Part shown: positions 1-6,469 of the stretch, in pieces | Position numbering within the stretch: position 1 is the stretch's first letter | Layout of the letters: every line of letters starts with the position of its first letter | Source of the DNA: Tectiglobus sp051009975 | GTDB lineage: Bacteria > Pseudomonadota > Alphaproteobacteria > Rhizobiales > Hyphomicrobiaceae | NCBI GenBank assembly: GCA_051009975.1 | Contig: JBPCWA010000264.1 | Coordinates: forward strand, 1 to 10,213 | Reading direction: 5' to 3' | Length of the DNA: 10,213 bases | Notes under the pieces: model-generated | What the model was told of the DNA's origin: nothing | The model's database searches: none | The model's input: the letters and a program-made list of their open reading frames with translations, nothing else | Translations under genes and position numbers: made by a program

Positions 1-2
1 TA

Positions 3-395
3 AGCCAGAATGACGGGCGCCCCGACTCCCCCGCCTGCCTCTTATTTATTGCAATCTGCCACGGCGCCGTGTCAGATCAATTCAAGCGGATCCGCCAGTT
101 GGTCGATATTTGCCAAGCGGCGCGCCACCTGCCCTACGGACTGGAGGAGGAGAAATTCGCTGAGATGGTCAAAAGGCAACGTGCCGAGCCCTTTACCGTG
201 TCTGCACTCGATTTTGCAGGCCGCATATTCGCAGAGCCCCGTTGTCACGACATTGCGCGCGAATTTGGATCTCGTTGGGCTGCCCACGCCACTCGTACTC
301 TCGTGCCGCCCTCAATATTCTCCGCCACAGTGAGCACTGATTCCCGAGCGATCTGGCGGCGCAAAACTCTTCGAGAATTGCTCATGCGAGCTTGA
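3..395 (+). CDS. Unrecognised protein, C-terminal part (5' end outside window)
   Basis: Reading frame 3 is open from the left edge of the window to a TGA at 393-395, giving about 130 codons without an interruption. The translation is fairly normal in composition, with charged helical-looking stretches (for example LPYGLEEEKFAEMVKRQ) and few low-complexity runs, and codon third positions are moderately G+C-rich, as in the neighbouring genes. I do not recognise a family. A GTG at 69 could serve as an internal start, but the frame continues upstream of it, so I read this as the end of a longer gene. It converges on the epimerase gene, with only 15 bases between the two stop codons. Given the surroundings it may be another glycan gene, but nothing in the sequence proves that. 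A competing open frame (10-333) on the same strand is rich in Pro, Ser and Thr and looks non-coding. Confidence 0.42.
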   Translation, partial: SQNDGRPDSPACLLFIAICHGAVSDQFKRIRQLVDICQAARHLPYGLEEEKFAEMVKRQRAEPFTVSALDFAGRIFAEPRCHDIAREFGSRWAAHATRTLVPPSIFSATVSTDSRAIWRRKTLRELLMRA

Positions 396-410
396 TTTGG
401 GCGCTATCAA

Positions 411-1376
411 TCACCTGCCCTGCGCAAGTTGATTGTAAACCCAGCGATAGACGTTCTCAAGACCTACCACCAACGGTGTGGACGGCTCCCAATTCAATTC
501 CGCGAGAACCCTCGAATTATCACTGCTGCGACCGGCAACACCGATGGGTGCGCTCAAATCATAGTGCCGTTGCAATCTCAGCCCGTCAAAGCCTTCGACG
601 ATATCAACCAACTGATCAATCGAGACCATCTCTGCACTGCCAAGATTGAGGGGCTCGCGACAGGATGAGGTCATCATCTTCCGGATCCCATCAACGCAGT
701 CTGAGATATACGTAAAGCTACGAGTCTGCTTGCCATCTCCCCAAATCTCTATTTGATGATGACCGCTGAGCTTGGCCAGCGCCACTTTGCGGCAGATTGC
801 AGCCGGTGCTTTTTCGCGACCTCCATAATAGGCACCGAATGGTCCATAGATATTGTGAAACCGTGCGATTCGAACCTTGATACTTGTGTCTTCCCCGTAA
901 GCCTGACACGCCCGCTCGCTAAAGAGCTTTTCCCAACCATATCCGTCCTCCGGCAACGCAGGATATGCATCAGACTCTTTGAGCGGTACGACATCAGGAC
1001 TTCTTTGCAGGCATGTGTTGTAGACACAGGCGGAAGACGCAAAGAAGTACTCTTCGACTCCTGCCTCAACAGCCGCCTCAAGAACGTGCGTATTGATCAA
1101 AACATTGCGCATACAGGCGATCCGGTTCATCGCGATATAGCCCATACCGCCCATGTCGGCCGCGAAGTTGTAAATAACCCTGCCCCCTTCGGCAGCCGCA
1201 AAGCAGGCATCACGATCGCGCAGGTCAAGTTGAACGTTTTCGATTCCAACATGCAACTGTTCCCATTTTGCCAGCGGCTTGAGGTCGACCGCACGGACCG
1301 GCATTTGTCCATCGCGGAGCAATTCCGCTACGAAATGCCCTCCGATAAATCCTCCAGCGCCGCAAACAACGATCAT
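411..1376 (-). CDS. GDP-mannose 3,5-epimerase-like NAD-dependent sugar epimerase
   Basis: This is a 321-residue extended short-chain dehydrogenase/reductase. The N-terminal Rossmann NAD-binding motif GAGGFIG is at residues 6-12, followed by NFAADMGGMGYI at about 70-81. The catalytic segment has SSACVY (Cys117) and YGWEK (Tyr146, Lys150); further on are RFHNIYGPFG (172-181), GGREKAPAAICRK (185-197, Lys189), WGDGKQTRSFTYI (212-224) and GRSSDN (Arg283). These match the plant-type GDP-mannose 3,5-epimerase in order and spacing: Cys145, Tyr174, Lys178 and Lys217 of the Arabidopsis enzyme lie at a constant offset of 28. That enzyme converts GDP-D-mannose to GDP-L-galactose and, in part, GDP-L-gulose in the cytoplasm. 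Here it would supply an unusual donor sugar to the nearby transferases. The ATG is preceded directly by AAGGA, with a GAAG further upstream. The protein lacks the longer N-terminus of the plant form. A related GDP- or NDP-sugar epimerase of other specificity remains possible, but the residue match is unusually complete. Confidence 0.88.
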   Translation of the reverse strand: MIVVCGAGGFIGGHFVAELLRDGQMPVRAVDLKPLAKWEQLHVGIENVQLDLRDRDACFAAAEGGRVIYNFAADMGGMGYIAMNRIACMRNVLINTHVLEAAVEAGVEEYFFASSACVYNTCLQRSPDVVPLKESDAYPALPEDGYGWEKLFSERACQAYGEDTSIKVRIARFHNIYGPFGAYYGGREKAPAAICRKVALAKLSGHHQIEIWGDGKQTRSFTYISDCVDGIRKMMTSSCREPLNLGSAEMVSIDQLVDIVEGFDGLRLQRHYDLSAPIGVAGRSSDNSRVLAELNWEPSTPLVVGLENVYRWVYNQLAQGR

Positions 1377-1631
1377 TCCTTAGCCATCTTCTTTTCCACA
1401 GATGTCAATCACCACAAACTAAGACACAATTTTTGCCGAAAGTTTGTGCTGCCTCTTTGCTTCTCCAGTAATGGGGTGCAAACCGTGACCGCGAAGAGCC
1501 GCGATGAGCGTGAGGAACTTTATCTTCGTTCAACATGCTCGTGCTCGGCATGTCCACCATCCTTTCCTCACTTCGAAAGGGTTTGCACATGTCCGATGCC
1601 GACTTAACCTCGGAGCGCTGCGTACATTGCC
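1377..1631. other. Intergenic region between divergent epimerase and GT32 genes
   Basis: These 255 bases lie between two genes read away from each other, so they should hold promoters for both. No convincing -35/-10 pair was found by eye on either strand. A short inverted repeat (see 1533-1553) is the only clear structure. An open frame on the minus strand (1405-1641) has the composition of a chance ORF and crosses the start of the next gene. Confidence 0.5.
1533..1553. repeat. Short inverted repeat (possible operator or hairpin)
   Basis: ACATGC and GCATGT form a perfect 6-base inverted repeat separated by 9 bases, 79 bases upstream of the GT32-like start. It could be a regulator site or a chance palindrome. 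It has no U-tract, so it is not a terminator. Confidence 0.2.
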
Positions 1632-2579
1632 ATGATGTCATCCATTAAAACGATGGTTCCGAAAATCATCCATCAAACCTGGAAGTCTGAAGATCTGCCA
1701 GATGACTACAGAATGTATAGAGCAACTGTCGAACATCACCATCCGCATTGGGAGCACTGGCTATGGACCGACGAGGACAATCGGAGCCTGATCGCGGATA
1801 ATTACGCTTGGTTTCTTCCAACCTACGACGGATATCGGCACAGCATAGAAAGGGCGGACGCTGCCCGCTATTTCATTTTGCTCCATCATGGCGGTGTCTA
1901 TATCGATTTGGACATGGAGTGCCTCAAGCCGGCAGATGACTTGTTCGCGCGTGCAGATCTCCAGTTCGCACTTTTGGCAGGTCCAAAAATCGATAACACG
2001 GTAATCTCGAATGCAATGATGGTCGCTCGCAAGGGTCACCCGTTCTTCTACTATTTGACGCTCCGACTGCCACACATAATTGAACGCGATGTCACGTACT
2101 CGGATGTCCTAAACAATACTGGGCCCGATATGCTACATCGCCATGTGTTGCTCTTCAATGACGTGTGTCGGGCGCAACTGATCGGACTAGACCACGTCTG
2201 TGATCGCAGCATTCTACGGGACAACCCGTATCTCGAAGAGAGTTCAATAGATGCTGTGAGGGCCCAGAAACAACTCTCGTTTATCCACCATCATTCCAAT
2301 GTTTGGAACATCCAGCATCCGCCACCAACCAAAAAAATTCAAGGTTACGACCTTTTCATTGATTACGACATCTATGGTCACGACATCGACTATTTGGAGT
2401 ACGCACCCGACGACTATGAGACGATCGCGCGGGCAACCTCGGCGCGCGCGGACGCTGTCGCATTTAACTACAATGGATTTATCAAGGGCAGTGGAGGTAC
2501 GTTGGCATCTTGTGCGCCAAATGCCTGGATAAAACCCGGGATGCGCCCTTGGATTTGCGTCAAGAAGAAGACCGACTAG
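1632..2579 (+). CDS. GT32-like glycosyltransferase (Gly_transf_sug/OCH1 type)
   Basis: The protein has 315 residues. PKIIHQTWK (residues 10-18) is the typical N-terminal strand of the glycosyltransferase sugar-binding DXD family, and RADAARYFILLHHGGVYIDLD (74-94) carries the metal- and nucleotide-sugar-binding DXD as Asp92-Leu-Asp94. A later FIHHHSNVWN (217-226) resembles the His/Trp motif near the C-terminus of GT32 proteins. These enzymes transfer a hexose, often mannose, galactose or N-acetylglucosamine, from a nucleotide sugar to a glycan; the acceptor cannot be read here. No signal peptide or membrane segment is seen, so it probably acts in the cytoplasm. The start is uncertain: ATGs occur at 1632, 1635 and 1653. 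The last lies just before the conserved VPKIIHQTW, and none has a strong ribosome-binding site (GGAG at 1612-1615 is 16 bases from the first). Its last 20 bases overlap the end of the opposing transferase gene. Confidence 0.87.
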   Translation: MMSSIKTMVPKIIHQTWKSEDLPDDYRMYRATVEHHHPHWEHWLWTDEDNRSLIADNYAWFLPTYDGYRHSIERADAARYFILLHHGGVYIDLDMECLKPADDLFARADLQFALLAGPKIDNTVISNAMMVARKGHPFFYYLTLRLPHIIERDVTYSDVLNNTGPDMLHRHVLLFNDVCRAQLIGLDHVCDRSILRDNPYLEESSIDAVRAQKQLSFIHHHSNVWNIQHPPPTKKIQGYDLFIDYDIYGHDIDYLEYAPDDYETIARATSARADAVAFNYNGFIKGSGGTLASCAPNAWIKPGMRPWICVKKKTD

Positions 2580-3366
2580 AGCTCTTCGCTAACCTCGCCA
2601 ACTGCAGCACGTCCGCAATATCGAGAATTCCGACTTCTTTCAAGTAATCGATGATTCTTCGCGGTGCGTGATGCGCGCGCGTGTGATTCAAAATTTGTGT
2701 CGTACATGCTTGCAACCCTTCGCGAACAAATGTGTTTCTGGGAATACAAATACCCTCTTTTTTGCTGAGGATGCTCAAAATTGATTGATCGTGGCGGTGA
2801 GCAACAAATCCCGGATAATTGGCCAAGCCCAAACAATTGGGTTGATCAGTCAACACCCGTGGATCCTCTGCGAAATCCAAATACCGCTTAAAAAAATCCA
2901 TGGACCACGGCGACTTCTTAATGACGAAAGTGCTCGCGAACCGTTGGGGCGTGTTGACGATCGCGTCCACATCAGCAGCCATGAGGACAAACGCGTCCCG
3001 CTTTGTGTACTGGCGCTCCCAAAAGCCCTCACCCAATAGCAACAGATCGTGTCCGTTCCCTTCAAGCGCTTCGACAAGTCTCCCGACTGCGCCAACAAAA
3101 TGCATCGCGGCGTCAGTATAGACTAGGAAATCGCCGTCCTTCAGCGATTGCAGCGTGCGAAGCACAATAAACGGTTTCCAGATCCAGCATCCACCACCAC
3201 GGGGCGACCGTAGGGTTCTTGAATGACGCCGAACGAAACACGGCGGCAAATCTTGTGGCCCAAATATGTGACATTCATTGCAACCGAATTTCGCGGCTGT
3301 AAGGCGCCCGATTGATTGGTACAAAAGAAATTCGCGCGTAGCGTAGCTGACGTAGGTGATATTCAC
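2560..3366 (-). CDS. Nucleotide-diphospho-sugar transferase-like protein (WIWKP type)
   Basis: This is the last gene of the minus-strand operon, with 268 residues from a GTG start. It begins NITYVSYATREF and contains GGGCWIWKPFIVL (57-69), GDFLVYTDAAM (78-88, Asp85) and YPGFVAHRHDQSILSIL (184-200). These motifs recur in bacterial GT-A-like nucleotide-diphospho-sugar transferases of capsule and glycan loci, where the Y-x-D element takes the place of a DXD; donor and acceptor are not known. The open frame extends 18 codons further up to an ATG at 3420. I prefer GTG at 3366 because it overlaps the upstream stop as GTGA, has TTGGAG 7 bases before it, and sits exactly at the family's first beta strand. 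The Ser-rich tail (SSSRSSS) is read from DNA that encodes, on the other strand, the Lys-rich end of the GT32-like protein, so it is probably an accident of overlap. Confidence 0.75.
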   Translation of the reverse strand: MNITYVSYATREFLLYQSIGRLTAAKFGCNECHIFGPQDLPPCFVRRHSRTLRSPRGGGCWIWKPFIVLRTLQSLKDGDFLVYTDAAMHFVGAVGRLVEALEGNGHDLLLLGEGFWERQYTKRDAFVLMAADVDAIVNTPQRFASTFVIKKSPWSMDFFKRYLDFAEDPRVLTDQPNCLGLANYPGFVAHRHDQSILSILSKKEGICIPRNTFVREGLQACTTQILNHTRAHHAPRRIIDYLKEVGILDIADVLQLARLAKSSSRSSS

Positions 3367-4412
3367 GGCAACACTCCAACCTGCCGCAAACGCCCCCCAC
3401 ACCGGCAGGAATGATCGCAACCATGTGCAAGTTTAACAGCCATGCGCCACTGTGGCTCGACGGAGCCAAGGTTTACTAGCGCTTCGAAGTTTTGTGAGTA
3501 GCCGTCGTGCTTCCAGGCCAAATGTCTGGCGTACGCCTCATCATCATTGTCAAGCGCGCGCAAGTACTGAGCCAACTCCTTGGGTGAAGCGAAGTCTGCA
3601 GCGTCAATCACCGCATCTTGTTCCGGAACAAAGTCTTGAATGTTTGGTGCTCCCCGGTAGACCGGGACGACTCCGCTCTGGAACGCATGAAAAATGCGCT
3701 CGGTCACATAGTCCGTGGCGATGGAATTCTCGAAGGCCAGATAGAACTTATAATGCGGCAAAACGGACAATTTGCCCTTCCACGCCCCGCGCGCCCAGCC
3801 CGCGGGCCCAAGCGCTTCAATGTCGGCATTGTGGAGGCATTCGCCCAGACAATCGATCGAAACGTATTTCAACATTTCAGAGACATAGCTGTCACGATGC
3901 AGTACCGAATTCGAAGCAATAAAGGTCGCAAGAGCCCCACGAGACGGGCCGGACCGCGTTGGGGGTGGGTTCAGGAAGGTGCCGTACTGATGCCAATTCG
4001 GGTAAACACACGGGATATCACTATCCAATCGATAGGTCATGAGATGATCGAATTGCGCCAACACCGCAGGGTTCTTGAGAGCGGGATAGTTGACGTCGCT
4101 TTCCATGCTCATCAAGATCCAGGGCTGCTCCTTGCGTCGCGGCACATCATTCACTGATGGGGCGTGAAACCACACTGCGTCCGCGTCACCAAGGCGGTCG
4201 CGGTCCGTGGTGAATGTCAGTTCAATATCCGGACCGTTGGGGTTGGGGACCCGTTTGGGTGCAAGATAGTCGTCACCAAAATAATGTTCTGTCCATGCAA
4301 GAACCAGCAACCGATTTGACCTAAGATCGTTCGGGACGCTTCCGTAGCGATGACCAAACAGGTCCTCATCCGTTGGCCAATTGTCGCCTGCGCACATTGA
4401 TCGTTGGCTCAT
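3363..4412 (-). CDS. GT10 family (alpha-1,3-fucosyltransferase-like) glycosyltransferase
   Basis: The protein has 349 residues from ATG 4412. The hallmark GT10 donor-binding motif spans residues 221-263: YKFYLAFENS, then DYVTERIFHAFQSGVVPVYR, then GAPNIQDFVP. Upstream, WILMSMESDVNYP (98-110) and FDHLMTYRLDSDIPCVYP (121-138) fit the rest of the fold. GT10 enzymes invert GDP-L-fucose onto GlcNAc or Glc of a glycan; the bacterial forms are cytoplasmic or membrane-associated and often make Lewis-type structures. The nearby GDP-mannose 3,5-epimerase raises the possibility that the donor is GDP-L-galactose, which has the same ring configuration as GDP-L-fucose with an extra hydroxyl; this is inference. 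The frame is open for 97 more codons upstream, but that part lies in the wrong frame over the preceding gene and is basic and low in family character. ATG 4412 forms ATGA with the upstream stop. The Cys/Arg-rich C-terminus (HGCDHSCRCGGR) is unusual. Confidence 0.88.
   Translation of the reverse strand: MSQRSMCAGDNWPTDEDLFGHRYGSVPNDLRSNRLLVLAWTEHYFGDDYLAPKRVPNPNGPDIELTFTTDRDRLGDADAVWFHAPSVNDVPRRKEQPWILMSMESDVNYPALKNPAVLAQFDHLMTYRLDSDIPCVYPNWHQYGTFLNPPPTRSGPSRGALATFIASNSVLHRDSYVSEMLKYVSIDCLGECLHNADIEALGPAGWARGAWKGKLSVLPHYKFYLAFENSIATDYVTERIFHAFQSGVVPVYRGAPNIQDFVPEQDAVIDAADFASPKELAQYLRALDNDDEAYARHLAWKHDGYSQNFEALVNLGSVEPQWRMAVKLAHGCDHSCRCGGRLRQVGVLP
3374..3379 (-). promoter_or_regulatory. Ribosome-binding site fixing the GTG start at 3366
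   Basis: On the minus strand TTGGAG stands 7 bases before GTG 3366. It lies inside the end of the GT10 gene, and the GTG overlaps that gene's TGA. This site is the main reason for rejecting the longer ATG start at 3420. Confidence 0.6.
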
Positions 4413-5605
4413 TGGACTGCCACGTTGAGTCCCATCAACGCTCCAAGATTGAGACAAACGCGTTCGCTTGCAAATGTCTGCTTGACCCTTGGCTGGAGTC
4501 GGCGCCCGATCGCCGCTGCTTCCTTTTGGTTGTTGTAGACCCAACGAAGTTTTTCTTGCGCGCTCAATTGCGAGGCATGTGCCCACTCGACGTCGTCCGA
4601 GAAGAGAAAGCAGCCGTCCGGTGGTGACATTCTTGTGGGTCGCAACTGATAGTCTACCAGCAATGGATAATCCTGCCCGAGATATTCGAGATGTCCGCCC
4701 CAACCTGTAATGATGACTGGATTACCAAACAACGTCGCGTCGAACGCGCCAAGGCCCCATCCTTCACTGCGTGTCAAACTGAGGAAGCAATCGCCACGCG
4801 TGTGGATCTCATCAATGCCACGCGGAGAGATACCATCTGCGATCAAATGCAGTTTTGGCGGATTTTTGCGGCCGGCAAGCAATTGAGCCACACCCCACCA
4901 AACCATCTGGCTATGCGGTGCGCCGTCCTGTTCCTCTCCGTTGGCAACGGCATAGCGCTGAATTTGATCCAACCGATCTGTCTTTACGATCAATGCGACT
5001 TTGTCTTGCCGTGAGAACGTGTCCAAGTAGACACTTATCATTTCCGCCATTGATTTGCGTGCCGTCCAACTTCCAATGGTGTAAAAGACATAATCGTCGT
5101 CCTCGACTTCCCCCCACGACATGCTTCCTACAGCTGGCGAGACCTCGCGGGCGACGTGTGGGATAACGTCAACGGGAGGTATGACGCCGCCATTCTTGAG
5201 CGCGGTACGATTGAATTCTGAGGGCACGAAAATTCGCTCGTATCGATTGAGAGCCGGCAGCCAATCTTGCGGAATTGTTTCGACCTCCCAGGCTATATAT
5301 GTGTAGGGCCGAAGGTCCGGCAGAGCCTCGCGCCAGAAGTTTTGCCAGTAGAATGGAGGGACTGCCACAACCAACGCCTCAGCGTCCAACTTGCGCTGCA
5401 AGAGCGGCATGACCTGGGGACGAACGTCCTCCTGCATAAGCGCTGATATGGCCTGGTGAGCAAGATTGAAGGGCGTGTCGCCGATGATCGGCGTCCATGT
5501 TAGTTCGACGCCAAGCCGGCAGAGACCAGCCATGTACTGGCATGCCGCATCGCCGTAGCCGCAACCTGTCATAAGGGTTATGAAGTTGACGCCATCACGC
5601 GGCAT
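4409..5605 (-). CDS. GT4-like (GT-B fold) glycosyltransferase
   Basis: The protein has 398 residues. The N-terminal half starts NFITLMTGCGYGDAAC (7-22), and its PYTYIAWEVETIP (100-112) and RIFVPSEFNRTALKNGG (124-140) are typical of the acceptor domain of GT4-like enzymes. The C-terminal half has FYTIGSWTARKS (174-185) and the donor-site segment LTRSEGWGLGAFDATLFGNP (277-296), with the conserved glutamate at 281, followed by PVIITGWGG. Retaining GT-B transferases of this kind use a nucleotide-activated hexose; the sugar is not predictable. The gene begins 6 bases after the stop of the upstream GT32-like gene and ends in an ATGA overlap with the GT10 gene, so the three are almost certainly co-transcribed and translationally coupled. 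No membrane segment is visible. Confidence 0.87.
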   Translation of the reverse strand: MPRDGVNFITLMTGCGYGDAACQYMAGLCRLGVELTWTPIIGDTPFNLAHQAISALMQEDVRPQVMPLLQRKLDAEALVVAVPPFYWQNFWREALPDLRPYTYIAWEVETIPQDWLPALNRYERIFVPSEFNRTALKNGGVIPPVDVIPHVAREVSPAVGSMSWGEVEDDDYVFYTIGSWTARKSMAEMISVYLDTFSRQDKVALIVKTDRLDQIQRYAVANGEEQDGAPHSQMVWWGVAQLLAGRKNPPKLHLIADGISPRGIDEIHTRGDCFLSLTRSEGWGLGAFDATLFGNPVIITGWGGHLEYLGQDYPLLVDYQLRPTRMSPPDGCFLFSDDVEWAHASQLSAQEKLRWVYNNQKEAAAIGRRLQPRVKQTFASERVCLNLGALMGLNVAVQ

Positions 5606-5611
5606 TGCTCG

Positions 5612-6469
5612 TCAAATTCCCAGGTCATCGAGTTGGAGATTCGGCAGGTAAGGCCGAACGGCCTGGGCCAACGGCGACGGAGCCTCGCGCAGGTGCGAAA
5701 GCGTCATTTGACCTGCGTGGCAGTTTGAAAAATCGGTGCGTGATGCTTCCCACCAGAGGTGTGCCCACAGGTGAACGGAATAGCATCGAGACAAGTCCGA
5801 TCGCGTCGGACCATCACCGACAAATCCGTCGATCGCTTCAGGTGTGCACGCGACGGGAAAGAAGTATGTCTCAGGCACCACGCGAACGTGATCCGGTATG
5901 GATCGGCTCACTTCGTGGGACAAGAAACCCGAGTGATTGCTCCATGTCCCGTTCAAAGCATCTGACATACGCTCGCGCCAGGTTGCTGCAAAGATTGAAC
6001 CGACCTCCGATAGCATGAGCGCATTACACAGCGACGGCCGCAGTCTACCGGTGAGAACATCGCGCGTATCCATTTCGCGCCCGATCACAAATCTCTCGTC
6101 GAATAATTCCCGAGGCGGCGGTCGAACGAAAACTGTATCAATATCGGCATACAGTCCGCCATACCTGATCAACGAGTCGAGCCGAATAAAGTCAGCGTGA
6201 TGCGCATAGAGGTACCGGTCAGGAAAATGCATTCCGCTGCAAGCTGCGTCTTCAACCTCTTGAACCAGTTCAACTCGTCTGAGTGTAAGATGCGGTCGAA
6301 TTTCGTCCCAAAAGGCACCAAATGGCAGGTGATGGTAATGAAAATAGATGACATCAGGCTCGACCAAGCGACGAGACGACTCGATGGCAATATAGTGTAA
6401 AATGTGGAAGGGCTCGGTTTGCTTGCGCAGCCCAAAAACAAAGTGAACGTTGCGGGGGATACGGCTCAT
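5612..6469 (-). CDS. GT32-like glycosyltransferase, first gene of the minus-strand operon
   Basis: The protein has 285 residues. It begins IPRNVHFVFG, the strand that opens Gly_transf_sug/GT32 domains, and has HHADFIRLDSLIRYGGLYAD (90-109) running into the metal-binding DXD (Asp109-Ile-Asp111) and TVFVRP. A late SVHLWAHLWW resembles the family's C-terminal His/Trp motif. The function would be transfer of a hexose from a nucleotide sugar to a growing glycan. It is only distantly similar to the GT32-like protein at 1632-2579, so the two are not a recent duplication. ATG 6469 is the only reasonable start: the frame upstream is open for 9 codons without a start and then stops at 6497-6499. The start overlaps that of the divergent plus-strand gene, and no clear ribosome-binding site precedes it. 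Confidence 0.85.
   Translation of the reverse strand: MSRIPRNVHFVFGLRKQTEPFHILHYIAIESSRRLVEPDVIYFHYHHLPFGAFWDEIRPHLTLRRVELVQEVEDAACSGMHFPDRYLYAHHADFIRLDSLIRYGGLYADIDTVFVRPPPRELFDERFVIGREMDTRDVLTGRLRPSLCNALMLSEVGSIFAATWRERMSDALNGTWSNHSGFLSHEVSRSIPDHVRVVPETYFFPVACTPEAIDGFVGDGPTRSDLSRCYSVHLWAHLWWEASRTDFSNCHAGQMTLSHLREAPSPLAQAVRPYLPNLQLDDLGI
6454..6459 (+). promoter_or_regulatory. Ribosome-binding site for the plus-strand operon
   Basis: GGGGGA lies 8 bases before ATG 6468. It supports this ATG over the TTG at 6450 that would add six residues. The site lies inside the coding sequence of the divergent GT32-like gene. Confidence 0.55.

Noticed and set aside
753..1607. 284-codon plus-strand open frame
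   Set aside because: It lies antisense to the epimerase, whose motifs are unmistakable, and its translation has no family-like pattern.
1405..1641. 78-codon minus-strand open frame in the intergenic gap
   Set aside because: It has no clear ribosome-binding site, irregular composition, and crosses the start of the GT32-like gene.
3367..3420. 18-codon N-terminal extension of the WIWKP-type transferase to ATG 3420
   Set aside because: GTG 3366 has a TTGGAG site at good spacing, overlaps the previous stop as GTGA and coincides with the first conserved strand.
4413..4703. 97-codon N-terminal extension of the GT10 gene
   Set aside because: It overlaps the well-supported GT4-like gene out of frame and is basic and disordered in composition; ATG 4412 with its ATGA overlap is the natural start.
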